A stretch of DNA of 64,000 nucleotides from Incurvaria masculella (taxonomy: Eukaryota > Arthropoda > Insecta > Lepidoptera > Incurvariidae), in NCBI GenBank assembly GCA_946894095.1, contig OX335655.1:9238001-9302000 (forward strand), written 5' to 3'. Below the pieces are notes generated by a model. That model saw only the letters and a program-made list of their open reading frames with translations, was not told the origin of the DNA and did no database searches. Both the position numbers and the translations under genes were made by a program. This document shows positions 42,582-53,481 of this stretch, piece after piece; the stretch's first letter is position 1, and each line of letters starts with the position of its first letter.

Positions 42582-42754
42582 GGTCCGATTATAAGAGACG
42601 TCTGAGGTAATCAATGTTTAAACAAGTCACTTGTAGTGAACGGCTAGGAGTTGACTCGGCTCCTTTCCATACTATCCATGTAAAGTGACGTGGTTAATCA
42701 TAAGTTGACGTTGATTAACGTTGATACGAATTGATCCTTTCGTTCACTAGGCCC
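42582..42754. mobile_element. PIF/Harbinger-like MITE (family G), complete
   Basis: A 173-bp relative of 38640-38797 with TAA on both sides (42579-42581, 42755-42757). Shares GTAATCAATGTTTAAAC, CACTTGTAGTGAACGG, CCTTTCCATACTATCCATG and AAAGTGACGTGGTTAATCAT with other G copies. Ends GGTCCGATT / CACTAGGCCC are imperfectly inverted. Confidence 0.7.
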
Positions 42755-43034
42755 TAAGAAACTGTGCTAATGCTCAGAATAGCCAAATTCACGTCATCGC
42801 TTTGCGACAGCACGCTCAGGGGGGCATCATGCCACCTAATTTTGCGGACTATCAAAGCGCGGTGTCATCCATGTATTCTAAAGTACAATTGAGATTGCCC
42901 TTTTCCTTATTTACGCGTGTTTGTATTTTTATATGATAATATTTCTAATAGATACTCTAGTAATAAATTTGCAATTCGGCAGCACTCTCGCAATATAGGT
43001 AGGTATTTATTCAAGTTGTTATGCTCATGCTTTT
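42755..43034. other. Intergenic
   Basis: Nothing assigned. Confidence 0.3.
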
Positions 43035-43422
43035 CGTCAGCCTCAATGGCCCAGTGGCGCGACACTTCGGCGATCGCTCTCCGATGTTAAGCAACGCTGG
43101 GTCCGATCTGGTCTTGGATGGGTGACCATTCGACCGTTGAGAGAGGCTGGCCGTGGTTCGGATTCCACGTTAAACTGTAGGTCCCCTTCCTTACTTACTA
43201 GGTGGTAGGGTTTATCCCGCCCGGGTTGATACCATCGCATTGGATGAACGATGGTCGAAGCGGCAATGAAAATTGTCCGTGTTTTCCATCCAGTTCAATG
43301 TAGCCGTGCAATATAAGGAAGGTCCTGGCATGGCAACTAGTTCCCATGTGGTGTGTTGGGCTAATACCATGACAGAAGGTGTGGTATTAGCCATTCATGT
43401 CCAGTCACATAAAAAAAAATAC
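43035..43422 (+). mobile_element. SINE (family B body) with a 5S rRNA-like head
   Basis: The head at 43040-43145 contains GTTAAGCAACGCTGGGTCCG and CTTGGATGGGTGACCA (43086-43128), the internal promoter region of 5S rRNA (A box and C box). It joins the family B body at GTGGTTCGGATTCC, then AACTGTAGGTCC, the GCGGCAATGAAAATTGTCCG block, GGTCCTGGCATGGCAACTAG, and an A tail at 43411-43419. Other B copies carry a tRNA-like head instead (46000). A 5S-type head defines the SINE3 class; this would be transcribed by Pol III through TFIIIA. Confidence 0.8.
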
Positions 43423-43925
43423 TTCTATCTGGCCTCCATAATAAATAACAACTGAACCCGTGGCCGTGAGGAAATCCCGAACCAAATGTTTCGATCTATT
43501 TCGGCGCTGACTTCAAGTTGACCCGTCTGTTCTTTTGTAAAGCCCCTTCAGTCGGCTTCTGTTGGTGATTATCCTCCCCGATAAATATTGTATCCTTATT
43601 GTTCGGCTCTCAATGCCTTGACAAACTAAAGAATTAATTCAAGTTCTTGTTAAATTTTATATGAATGAATACTGGTACCCAAATGTATAACATTAAAAAA
43701 ATGTTGCAGGTACTCATTTACTCTGGATTCCCTATTTACAATGAAGTTGTAAGGGGTTATTTTGTTTAGACTTTATTGTTGCCTACAAAGGTGCCACCAG
43801 TATTGATAATATTGTGCGCGCAGAGCAATCTGTTGAGAATAATCACTTGTTTATTCGAAATGTGTCCGGGAGTGCCATAAATAAAGTATCATGATTAGGT
43901 AGGTGCCTATATTTTCCTTTATGTC
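43423..43925. other. AT-rich intergenic, no gene recognised
   Basis: Nothing assigned. Confidence 0.4.
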
Positions 43926-44042
43926 AATAAGGAAGGTCCTGGCATGGCACCTTGTTCCTTTGTGGTGTATTGGGCTAATATCTGACGTTCGATTTGGCGT
44001 TAGCTATCCATGTCCAGTCACTTGTCCCAGCCATCTAATACA
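43926..44042 (+). mobile_element. SINE tail fragment (family B)
   Basis: AATAAGGAAGGTCCTGGCAT, CACCTTGTTCCTTTGTGGTG, TTGGGCTAATATCTGACG and TAGCTATCCATGTCCAGTCA, ending in an A-rich AAGAAGAAAGAAG tail after a short insertion. Confidence 0.7.
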
Positions 44043-44267
44043 TAAGAAGAAAGAAGACAGACAATATTTGACAATAACATCAACTTTAACCAGAGATGGT
44101 GCACTCCAGCCTTAGTCTTGATACCTGTTCATGCCCACCTGAGAAGAGCAAAGTAAATCATCCCCACGAATATCCGATAATATGAATTAGAACACCGATG
44201 GCACAAAAATAGTTGAACAATGTTTACGTTTAGTGACAACCACTGCAATTTTCAGATTGGTTTGACA
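44043..44267. other. Intergenic
   Basis: Nothing assigned. Confidence 0.3.
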
Positions 44268-45780
44268 TTACTTACATTTACTGTTCAAGCTTAAACAGAC
44301 GACATGAGATCTTCCGCTATAAATTAGGTGTAAACAAAAGACATTTCTATCGATTTGACGTTTGATGAAACCAAGCAAAATTGACCATTGCTTGGATCTA
44401 GCAGCATGGATATACATACAATAATTTACATTGTGATATGTGGATGCATTTGTCTGCGTGCTCCGATGCATGAGGACTTTGTGTCGGCAGTATGCTGCTG
44501 TGATTTACCCGCCTTGAAACAAATTGGACAATGTGTGTCAGAGTGATCTGGAGCTGGGCATTTATCTTAATGGTATCTTCGAGCAACGAACCAGTTCACA
44601 AATGATGCGTCGCATAATTAGCTCTATTGTGATAAATCGTTCTTAGTAATATTCTGTTGCGACATACCTATGTGCCTATAATAACACCTCATTAGCCGCT
44701 CGCCTCTTCTTCAAAATAGTTGTATATTCAGCTACCGCTTTCTTTGCATAGACGACGTGCATCACAATGAGTGTAAACGCTATTTTCGCTTTAGGTCATC
44801 GACCAAATAGCTGTAGATTGACACGAAGACATCAATGATGATTTTGTGATCAAAATATTACAAAACCATCATCTCACCTTGATCTCTGCAGTTTTGTTTG
44901 ATCATTTTGAAGATATTAGTTTCTTCCACAACGATTGTCAAGGGTAAACTAAGCAAGAATACATATTTCCATCGTCTTATCCAATAGGTATTCGAGCAAA
45001 TCCTTCTACAACAAATAACTGAGCACAAAAATAAGGAAAACTTAGCTAGGCTGAAAGGTCCAGAGTTATTGAATAAATAACCAATCGTTAAGTCTGCAGG
45101 GTCGCTCTCTTGTGGGTCAGACCCGATCACAGAAGGTCCCAAAGTTGATAAACCTGTTGAAACTTTTAAAAACCCTGTTCATTCGATAGTTAAAAACAGA
45201 GAATAATATATCAGCAACTGTATTTTTATTGATTAGACATTGTCAGAGATGTGGTGTCTGAACATGAACGTCTAACGCATCAACTGCAAATTGATTTAAA
45301 GCTTATATTGCGTTGATGTGACTCATTTCATGAAAGACCGATATGGATGGCTGTGCTGACGACCAGAGGTGCTCAGAAAAGCCAAACACAAATCGCCTCA
45401 GCAAGGCACCATACCAACTAATTTGCAGTCTATCGCTGACTGAGCTATCGAGCTTGTTCAAATTACCCTTAAAGACTCCCAGGATTATTAAACGCATAAA
45501 CCACGAACCTGAATTCAAATTAACCGTACGTTGCATTTTTTTTACTAGAATCGATTACCATAACCCTGCTCCACTATTAATGGTTCAATATCATACGTCG
45601 AAGCACCAAAAAAGTGGGTTTTGTCGCATATGAATACCTGAGTCTGCGGTTTGGGTGATTCCAATTGAATGGGATCAGTAGGCCGACACCGAGGCTACGT
45701 AACGCAGCGGACAATACACACAATGCGCCTCCACACAATACGAACGTGATGCTAAACCGTCTGCCATCGACGCCTTTCAT
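44268..45780 (-). pseudogene. Decayed coding-like region, unrecognised
   Basis: On the minus strand several protein-like pieces lie in different frames: KTHFFGASTYDIEPLIVEQG (about 45630-45570), a 77-codon frame (45536-45303) with SWFMRLIILGVFKGNLN and ALLRRFVFGFSEHLW, a frame (about 45160-44876) with IGSDPQESDPADLTIGYLF and WKYVFLLSLPLTIVVEETNI ending at a CAAG|GTGAGA donor-like site, then AKKAVAEYTTILKKRRAANE (about 44740-44680). Composition and the donor site suggest a former gene or a retroelement broken by frameshifts and stops. Membrane-like stretches might suggest a receptor, but no family signature is present, and part of this may be chance. Confidence 0.3.
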
Positions 45781-45996
45781 TCGATCGCCACCCGTAACAT
45801 TAAATCTGCTAGCTCTTATTCAATTATTACTCAGCAGGTTGGTTTTTTTTTTCTTTGAGTGATTTACGACAGCCGAACGTTGGGTAACTTCCACAGATTC
45901 TTTTTTGTTTGAAACGTATTCTTTTAGCCTCGGCATTACAAATGAGCGATAATTTCTTGAGATTTCCACCGTTTCCATTTTACTATTTTATATTGA
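45781..45996. other. Intergenic
   Basis: Nothing assigned. Confidence 0.3.
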
Positions 45997-46195
45997 ACGG
46001 CTTTTAGCTCAGGGCGCGTGGCCAGAGGTCATGGGTTCTGATCCCAGCCTCATTCATATTCATGCACCACTTTCTTTCTCTTTCTGTGTTGGATAAGTGC
46101 ATTTTGTCACGATTGTGAGCTTTTTCGTGGTTCGGAATCCATGAAAACTGTAGGTCCCTTTCCCCTACTAGGTGGTAGGGTTAAGTTTACGAAAA
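45997..46195 (+). mobile_element. SINE head with tRNA-like promoter (family B), 3' truncated
   Basis: GGCTTTTAGCTCAGGGCGCG (A box TAGCTCAGGG, 46005-46014) and GGTCATGGGTTCTGATCCCA (B box, 46033-46046) form a tRNA-derived Pol III promoter. Then CACCACTTTCTTTCTCTTTC, GTGGTTCGGAATCCATGAAA, ACTGTAGGTCCC and TAGGTGGTAGGGTTAAG; the copy stops near 46195 before the main body. It provides the tRNA head that reverse copies at 5646, 18907 and 37417 carry in degraded form. Confidence 0.75.
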
Positions 46196-47287
46196 TTTGT
46201 CAGACGGCATTTCAATTCACATCTTTCCTGATTAATGCAAGTAAACTAGCAAGTCAGCTGACCTTCTTCAGGATACTAGTACTACAAGTTATTTTTTACA
46301 TCTTTACGAGAATACATAAATGTATAAATATTTTTAGGAAACGTTCCTGGTCGGGGCCGGCAGGGCAGGAACCAAACAGCACTTAAAATATTAAAGTAAA
46401 CCAAACTAACTCAAAATCTGCTAATCAAAATTAATTAAATATAATATTGACTTCAACCGTCCACATGGTGCCACAATGGCTACCATGGTAAATCACTCGA
46501 CTGCCGAATAGCAGGTTAACAGGCAAAAGAGTAATTTCGTGCAAAATTTCAATTCACTTGGCCGAATAACATATCGTTTGACAGGTAGCATGGTACGAAA
46601 TGCAACTAAAGGGCAGATTTAATCACTATCGTGCCTTTTTACCTGCCCTGCTAACGCCCCGATGACTGTACGGAAACTTGTAAGTTTTCTAAAACAGTCG
46701 TTATGCTCGTAAAGATGTCAAAAATGGCTTGACTTACAATGGTACTGAGGAGTATCAGTCAACTGATAAGTTTCCTAAAATCCATCGGGAATGATGTAAA
46801 TTGAAAGTGCCTTCTCACAAATATTTGTAAACTCGAAGTTTACGGATTTCGCAAGTTTCCTATGTCAGATATGTGTAGTAGGCACGGACGCAGCCGCTGA
46901 TGTTTTAAAACCGGATGCGCGTACTTTGGCAAGGATGCAAATTTCTAATACCTACCTGTCACAGCGCCGACCAACGCTTATGCAACACGCGCGGTATGCA
47001 GTCAGCCGCTGGGCAGGCCTATGCGCCTATATCGTCTTACAGTTTTGCCTTTGCGCAAGCCTGCTAGTTCAAGAATATTGGGTTGAGCGTGCGCGTATAA
47101 TGTCGTCGAACATTTACACATTATCCTGTCTATAATGCTATCACGAAGGCAGGATATAATAAAGATATTCTAGGACATTCGGCGAATGGGACCTAATACC
47201 AATTTCACGCTAATATTTGGAATAGATTAAAGTCGAGGGCACAGATTAAGTAAGTAGTCGAGGGGGTCAGGCAGTTACTATTGCATA
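46196..47287. other. AT-rich intergenic, no gene recognised
   Basis: No supported frame or repeat. Confidence 0.4.
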
Positions 47288-47393
47288 CAGAGAGGGCAGA
47301 CTAACTTTAATCCTCCGGACTAAACCGGTTTTTGTATGGTTAGTCTGGTGCTAATCTCGTACTAAGTTTTGTCAGGTGCTCTCTGAATAGGAC
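47288..47393 (+). mobile_element. Short MITE-like repeat (family U, copy 2)
   Basis: CAGAGAGGGCAGACTAACTT, GGTTTTTGTATGGTTAGTCT, GGTGCTAATCTCGTACTAAG and GCTCTCTGAATAG; inverted-terminal and reverse-related to 30612-30742. A third, weaker relative may lie at 62025-62115. Confidence 0.5.
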
Positions 47394-47989
47394 TGTTAGT
47401 GTTTACAATGGTTCAGTGTAAACAAATTGAAAACGTGTAAACTAGATTGCTCGTTCCCATGTCTTTTTTTACCCGACTGCGCCCAATCAACGGACGGTTA
47501 GGATTTTGACCGGTATTTGGTGAGTATGTATGTATGTTCATCTGTTACCTCATATCTTCTAAACTACATATTTATCTCCACCGCCCAGAATATACCTTTT
47601 ATAAGAAGGCCGCATACTCTTTCGAGATGGGTTACCCGATATCGGATGAAAGGTCCCTGGGGCTATATCAATTATGCTTTCTAATAAAATCGAATGTGGT
47701 TTCGTTTGCACATGAGTTTGGCAGAGCAAAAACTCAGAACAAAAATGCTTTGTAAGGGGAGGTGAACTTGATTCGACTTTTAAAGGGTTATTCTGCAGAT
47801 ATAAGGAACAAAATAATACTGAATGGAAGGTTACTATACAAAATTGCGAACTTTCAATCATTTATCGCAACTTGTACTATGTGGTAAAATATTGTGCTTA
47901 GGTATAATAAGATCGAGCCACGAAAATGTTTTTTGTCAGGCCGAATGGAAAAAGAAAACTAGGGACGCCTGGATGTAAATATGTCGGCG
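47394..47989. other. Intergenic with a TACCCGACTGCG repeat start
   Basis: CTTTTTTTACCCGACTGCGC (47463-47482) followed by a GTATGTATGTATG run is a motif frequently seen in lepidopteran repeats (from memory). The element boundaries are not visible. The 100-codon minus frame at 47559-47861 has no protein character. Confidence 0.35.
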
Positions 47990-48350
47990 CCATGTGATTG
48001 AATAAGACCCTCAATACATTAATTCTGTGGACTCGAAGTTTGTGTGCGGTGGTGTGGTACAAGTTCGTGTTTGTGCGGCGTTGTTGTACGGCGGTACCAA
48101 AACGGCAACTCGTCCGATTTACTCGCACTCGAAATTGCGAGTAAAAATGCCCGGTTTACGAATCCCTAATTAATAATACGCGATATCCGACGTAGTCCGA
48201 AGTCCGAGTCGCTGCTACGCCGTCAGGCTTCCGTACTCACGTGCCGTGGCGGCGGGAGCTAGCCCGCTTGCTGCATCGATGTTGCCTCTGGTGTGGTAGC
48301 ACGTGTGCCCGGAGACCAAAATCCGTGCGATTTCCACCACTAGCACATCA
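47990..48350 (-). mobile_element. Possible LTR and primer-binding site remnant
   Basis: Read on the minus strand, a sequence starting TGTGCTAGTGG (near 48347) ends TTATTCAATCACA followed by TGGCGCC at about 47987-47993, which resembles the primer-binding site start of Ty3/gypsy-type elements. No TATA box, no second LTR and no gag/pol are seen. The minus-strand GTGAGT at about 48242 could alternatively be a splice donor of a host leader exon, since the region is GC-rich and contains a CACGTG. Undecided. Confidence 0.25.
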
Positions 48351-48825
48351 AGCTTCTGTGTGTGACCCACGCCACCATTTTAAAAAGTAACTGCGAGGTT
48401 CGTTTAGGATGGACTTTACTGCTCGCAGTAGGTATGAAAAGAAAGACGCTTTCTTTTTCAGGAAACAATTTCACTTCCGTGAAAGATTTAACAGCTTTGA
48501 TACAAAGGTGAACAGCGAAATAAATCGACGATTGCCTTGTTTTAAGGTAAGATGTTTTAAGGAATTTAATACTTGTGAGATACAAGCAGCGCTAAAATGA
48601 AAGGTGAATGAACAGCATATTTTGTGAATAATATATGCTGGAAGCTCAACCATATTAAATGAAATGAGAAGAAAAACTCAATTCAAATAGAAAAATACCT
48701 AGAAAAGGGAGCATTGTCAAAACCTGGCAATCGTAAGTTTATTCATATGCGCACTGCATATCAGGCGTCAACAATATATGGGCATATTTGCGTCTTCCAT
48801 ATAATCATCTATAGCAACCGTTACA
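48351..48825. other. Intergenic, no gene recognised
   Basis: Frames on both strands between 48340 and 48600 oppose each other; none is convincing. Confidence 0.3.
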
Positions 48826-49092
48826 AACGGAAACCTATTACTAAGCCTCCGCTGTCCGTCCGTCCGTCCGCCTGTCCGTCCGTCCGTGACAGGGCTGTAT
48901 CTCATGAACCGTAGACAGCTGAAATTTTCACAGAGTGAATATTTCTGTGGCCGCTTATATTATGAATAGCTAGTAAAAATAACAAAAAAAAATTAAAGGC
49001 ATGCAAGAAACGTTATTTCCTTGGGGCAAATCTTGTATAACGGTACGGAACCTTTTGTGTGCGAGTCTGACTCGCACTTGGCAGGTTTTTTT
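48826..49092 (-). mobile_element. Microsatellite-carrying MITE (family A), 3' end lost, minus strand
   Basis: Lacks the AGGGTTCCGTACCC terminus (it begins at CGGAAACCTATTACTAAGCC), has a GTCC array at 48853-48888, and ends CTGACTCGCACTTGGCAGG with a T run. Confidence 0.8.
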
Positions 49093-49737
49093 ATGTTAAA
49101 CCTGCGTCAGTACTGTAATTTTCCACGGCTTGCGTGGAGCCCCAGTGAACACCTGAGTCCCACCGTCAAGAGGAACCATTCCAACACAGTTGTGTCATAC
49201 TCTCCACTCAAATATATTATGTGCATGTCGACGAACCCACCACTAATTAGTGAAACGATTTGCTCCCCCCCCCCCTCCCCCCCCCGGTCGCGCGTGACCA
49301 CCGCCCTCTCCCCCTCGTCTCAGCAACGCTGCCCCATATCATCGAATTAATGACTCCAAAGTTCACAGCACATTTGGAAGTATTTTTATGCGTTTGTTAG
49401 ACCAAAAACCCGGTCTTTCATAGTTGGTTGATGTTCAAACATATTTTAACTGATTCTGGGTATTTCGCGAAATACTATCGTGAAGTCAACTGGGCTCTGA
49501 AAAAGTTGTCCACTGCCCAAGATACCATTTTTCCCATTTTCGCATGGATATCGCCCGTAGAATGGGGAATTGATAGGGTAACGACCGTCTTAACGTTAGC
49601 CGTCATTGGAATTTGGTGCGATGCCAGGACTTGAAGAAGTAAGGAAAATTATTGGAAGTACTGGAACATTTTGGTAGGATCAACATGTGTTTGTGAGTTC
49701 GACTTGCCTAAATTTTCTGACTCTTGTTCAAGACCCC
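49093..49737. other. Intergenic with a poly-C tract
   Basis: Near-pure C tract at 49265-49285 (C11-T-C9 type) inside a pyrimidine-rich segment extending to about 49320; the glycine-rich reverse frame is due to it. No gene. Confidence 0.5.
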
Positions 49738-49812
49738 TCCTAGGTGGTAGGGTTAAGCCCGACGGTAGTTGTGTGGTATTAGCCATCCATGTCAGGTTGC
49801 ATAAACAAAAAA
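49738..49812 (+). mobile_element. SINE (family B) with internal deletion
   Basis: CTAGGTGGTAGGGTTAAGCC jumps directly to GTGTGGTATTAGCCATCC and TCAGGTTGCATAAAC, then poly-A. The body between (about 200 bases) is missing, probably by recombination or template skipping. The poly-A tail runs into the next family A copy. Confidence 0.65.
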
Positions 49813-50074
49813 AAATAAAACAAAAAAATCACGTTTTTTTTATGGGAGCCCCCTTTAATTTTAATTATTTTTTAATCTTACCTATTTGTTGTTATAGCGG
49901 CAAAATAAATACACACTCTGTGAAAATTTCAGCTGTCTACCTGTTACGGTTACTGAGATACAGCCCTGTGACAGACGGACAGACGGACGGACGGACGGAC
50001 GGACGGACGGACGGACGGACAGCGGAGGCTTAGTAATAGGGTTCCGTTTTCACCCTTTGGGTACGGAACCCTAA
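49813..50074 (+). mobile_element. Microsatellite-carrying MITE (family A), array copy 1 (5' truncated)
   Basis: Begins inside the element at AAAAAATCACGTTTTTTTTA, lacking the GGCCAAGTGCGAG head, and ends GGGTACGGAACCCTAAAA. The (GGAC)n array at 49975-50023 is the longest pure run here. Confidence 0.85.
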
Positions 50075-50355
50075 AAAACGGCCAAGTGTGAGTCGAACTC
50101 GCACACGAAGGGTTCCGTACCATTGTACAAGATTTAACAAAAAAAAATACGTTTCTTGTATGGGGCCCTCCTTTAATTTTTTTTAACTTTACCTATTTGT
50201 TGTTATAGCGGCAAAATAAATACGCAATCCGTGAAAATTTCAGCTTCCTACCTATTACGGTTCATGAGATACAGCCCTGTGACAGACAGACGGACGGACG
50301 GACAGCGGAGGCTTAGTAATAGGGTTCCGTTTTCACCCTTCGGGTACGGAACCCT
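50075..50355 (+). mobile_element. Microsatellite-carrying MITE (family A), array copy 2
   Basis: Complete: AACGGCCAAGTGTGAGTCGA to CGGGTACGGAACCCTA. Directly follows copy 1 with only A residues between. Confidence 0.9.
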
Positions 50356-50667
50356 AAAAACCGGCCAAGTGCGAGTCGGATTCGCACACAAAGGGTTCCG
50401 TACCATCGTACAAGATTTAACACAAAAAAAACACGTTTTTTGTATGGCGACCCCCCTTTATTTTTATTATTTTTTAATGTTACCTATTTGTTGTTATAGC
50501 GGCAAAATAAATACATATTCTGTGAAAATTTCAGCTGCCTACCTATTACAGTCCATGAGATACAGCCCTGTGACAGACGGACAGACGGACGGACGGAAGG
50601 ACGGACGGACAGCGGAGCATTAGTAATAGGGTTCCGTTTTCACCCTTTGGGTACGGAACCATAAAAA
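50356..50667 (+). mobile_element. Microsatellite-carrying MITE (family A), array copy 3
   Basis: Complete: AAAACCGGCCAAGTGCGAGT to GGGTACGGAACCATAAAA. Microsatellite GGAC/GGAA at 50578-50610. Head to tail with copy 2. Confidence 0.9.
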
Positions 50668-51244
50668 CTACGTATTCGCTACCTCTGCTTGGTTTTTGTA
50701 GCTTCATTACTTGGGTTTGTCAATCGGAAAGTAATCGGCAAATACGCTAATAGAAACTACAAATAATGCAAAACGTAACAGTACCGATGAAACAATGCAA
50801 TCGGTTTCACTTTCTACGGTTTCGTGGGCGTCGTTGTTGAGTCGCGGTCGACTGTCACTTGGCGAAGATGACGGATCACTGACATCACATGTAAGGTGGA
50901 AACAACACTCAGGAGTTGGCCATAGTAAATAAGAGTCAAAGTCGCTTGACAACTTGTTTTTGGGTCCCGTCGCAAAAATCGAAAAGGGACTTTGCTAGCT
51001 CTGGTGTCTGTTGGTCACACGCATTTGGTCCCGAATTTGTAAATTCTGAAAAAAAAATACCAATATAGGTACACTTTTTAGAAAAATCTATTTTTGTGAG
51101 GGTTTCTTGTGAAATTGCAAAATAATCATCACGCGAGGGTGAATTTGTTTCATGTCCAGCAGTGACGGCATCCTCGGCACGTGAACACGTGCACGCTTGA
51201 CCGGTTTTTTATGATTTTCACGCTGTAGAAACATGAAATACCAT
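50668..51244 (-). CDS. Hypothetical open frame between two MITEs, doubtful
   Basis: On the minus strand, a frame without ATG is open from about 51000 to a TAA at 50707. It includes PKNKLSSDFDSYLLWPTPEC, then CDVSDPSSSPSDSRPRLNND and AHETVESETDCIVSSVLLRF followed by a hydrophobic ALFVVSISVFADYF. An acidic, serine-rich segment followed by one potential membrane helix, with mixed third-position base use, looks more coding than most frames here. CCCAA|GTAATG could act as a donor just before the stop. No family is recognised. Confidence 0.25.
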
Positions 51245-51541
51245 AAAACCGACCGAGTGCGAGTCGGACTTGCACACAAAGGGTTCCGTACGATCGTTCA
51301 AGATTTTTAAAAATATCACGTTTTTTGTACCGGGGCCCCCCTTTATTTTTGATTATTATTTAATCTTACCTATTTTTTCTTATAGCGGCAAAATAAATAC
51401 ACATTCTGTGAAATTTTCAGCTGCCTACCTATTACGGTTCATGAGATACAGTACAGCCCTGTTACGGACGGACGGACGGACGGACAGCGGAGGCTTAGTA
51501 ATAGGGTTCCGTTGCCACCCTTTGGGTAAGGAACCCTATAA
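51245..51541 (+). mobile_element. Microsatellite-carrying MITE (family A), complete
   Basis: AACCGACCGAGTGCGAGTCG head, GGGGCCCCCCTTTATTTTTG, the AGCGGCAAAATAAATACACA block, a short (GGAC)5 run at 51465-51486 and GGGTAAGGAACCCTA end. Confidence 0.9.
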
Positions 51542-52056
51542 GAGCTATAATTGTAAAGAATATTAAAAACGAATGTTAAAGTCAGATTTGAATGTTCGGT
51601 AAACGGTTCTCATGACAATTTTCATGTTAAGTAAAGACATGTTGATAAAGTAAATGATATGTTAGCATATTTTTTTACACCTTTAAGGAATATGTAATAA
51701 AAAAATATATATAACGCTAAATTGTTGTTTTAAGATAATAGTATAAAATACATTTTACGGATTGTCTTAACAAATAGCTCTTTTTTTAAATCGGCAGTTT
51801 GAGTAAGCCCACCTTACATTTTACACGTTTGCATATTTATGATCGATTTTGCCTAGCTTATAGGTGACAATTGTATTTATGTCTTACTGTATCTTATCCC
51901 ATACATGGCTGTCTAGCTCTAAGCTGTAGCCAAGTTTGTGACGGTCACCTCGCCGCTGGCCTTTTACTTTTGCTAGACTAAACATGATTTTGGGTAGACT
52001 AAACATGGTCATCCAACGAGAAAAAACCTCGAGTTTATTTTCTCGTTGATTTCACC
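51542..52056. other. AT-rich intergenic, no gene recognised
   Basis: Nothing assigned. Confidence 0.4.
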
Positions 52057-52059
52057 TAA

Positions 52060-52456
52060 GGGCGCGTACCCATACTACGTGACCGATTCAGGGGGGGGGG
52101 GGGGGGGGGTCGCAAAATATTACGGTCGGTAACAAGGGTGTGGGGGGTGCTAAGTCATTTAGAATTCACTCAGTCAATAATATTCGTCGAAATAAATAAA
52201 ACCATGAATACTATTATACATATATGAGCATTTCATTTCCTGCCGTTTCACTTCCTGGTACCGTTCACACCGCACTATTGTCTCAAATATTTATGAATTA
52301 GCCCAAAAATTGCCATTTCTTTACAAAGCAATCGAAATGTTATAGTATTCAAAGTTTTACGTGAAAATGGAGGAGGGGCCGTCCAAGCACATACTACGGT
52401 AGGTCACAAGACGGAGAAAAAAAGTGGTTAAAATCGGTCACGTAGCGTACGAGCCC
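52060..52456. mobile_element. PIF/Harbinger-like MITE (family P) with poly-G tract
   Basis: A 397-bp element, ends GGGCGCGTACCCATACTACG / ACGTAGCGTACGAGCCC with TGACCGATT / AATCGGTCA inside, flanked by TAA (52057-52059, 52457-52459). A 3-bp TAA duplication and GGGC termini fit PIF/Harbinger. A G19 run lies at 52091-52109, just after the left terminal repeat. Confidence 0.75.
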
Positions 52457-52692
52457 TAAGTAAAAAAATATAGTTTTTTGTGTTCGAAATGTTTGAGTAC
52501 ATTTATCGAATATTATTTTTAATGTATTGTTACTGAAACGCTTATATAACCGGACAAAAATGTACATATGTACCTAACTTTTAACAAATCCAATTGAAGA
52601 ACCTTCCTTTATTATTAACTTGACTTACTGTGAGAAATCGATATTTCACCCAGTTCCCTACTAATTGGAGCTGTGACATTGCAAACGTGCAT
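52457..52692. other. AT-rich intergenic
   Basis: Nothing assigned. Confidence 0.3.
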
Positions 52693-52850
52693 CAAGACCC
52701 GATTGCAGGAAGAGACGGCTGAGTTAATCAATGTTCAAACAAATCACTTTTAGAGAACCGCATGGAATGGAATCAGCTTCCTTACCTACTGAAGTGACGT
52801 AGGTACATAATCATTTGTTCAAGTTGATTTTGATTTTTAAATTTTTTTTG
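52693..52850. mobile_element. PIF/Harbinger-like MITE (family G), degraded
   Basis: AGACCCGATTGCAGGAAGAG, GAGTTAATCAATGTTCAAAC and CACTTTTAGAGAACCGCATG match family G; the right end has decayed into A/T-rich sequence. Confidence 0.55.
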
Positions 52851-52940
52851 AGACTATTTGTTTCTTTCTCTGAGGAAAATAGATGTTTCCAATTACGCAC
52901 CATTACGTATAAATGTATATATTCGTAAATAAAATTTTAA

Positions 52941-53481
52941 GGTGGCCCATCCCGGCGGGACTAACTCATTCGCGGGCATGATACAAAACCGTGCTATTGC
53001 GCTCTGGGACCTTCTCTGTTTCAAAGAAAAAGACAGGCTCCGTTATGAAGAGGATGCAACATGTCCACAAAGCAGACAATGGTAAGATAAGATTATTTGG
53101 TAAGATTAAAAAAAAAATTCAAAATGACTTGTAGCTAAAAGTAAACCACGACCTCTGTAGTCAAAAAATCTAACAAAACCAAATTGATAATTAATTTTCA
53201 TGAAAGACATTTTTTTAAGATGTTTTTATTTTATCGTTGAGTAATCCACCTCCAAAGTTTTATTGTATAAAACGCGCGAATAATTAGAACTTTCGGACCT
53301 TATAACTTAGAAACCAAAAACACAATTTTAGAATTCCAACAGTCATCAGACATCTAGTTCGATTAAATAATTGTTATGATTGATTTTTTACTATTTTGAG
53401 CGAAATTTTGGATCTTTGACAAGAAATATGGGCATTTTTTTTTCCACGTTTGTATGGGGAGTTGAGCGGGAAGGCCCATCC
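52941..53481 (-). mobile_element. TTAA-flanked MITE (family D, copy 5), minus strand
   Basis: Starts at TTAA (52937-52940) with GGTGGCCCATCCCGGCGGG and follows copy 3 to GGGAGTTGAGCGGG near 53469. The second terminal repeat is degraded and no right TTAA is seen. A roughly 20-base insertion lies near 53370-53390. Confidence 0.75.

Noticed and set aside
43086..43128. Functional 5S rRNA gene
   Set aside because: Only the internal promoter part is 5S-like; it continues into a SINE body and lacks the rest of the 120-base gene.
52091..52109. G19 tract as a G-quadruplex regulatory element
   Set aside because: It is inside a MITE next to its terminal repeat and may be homopolymer expansion or assembly error.
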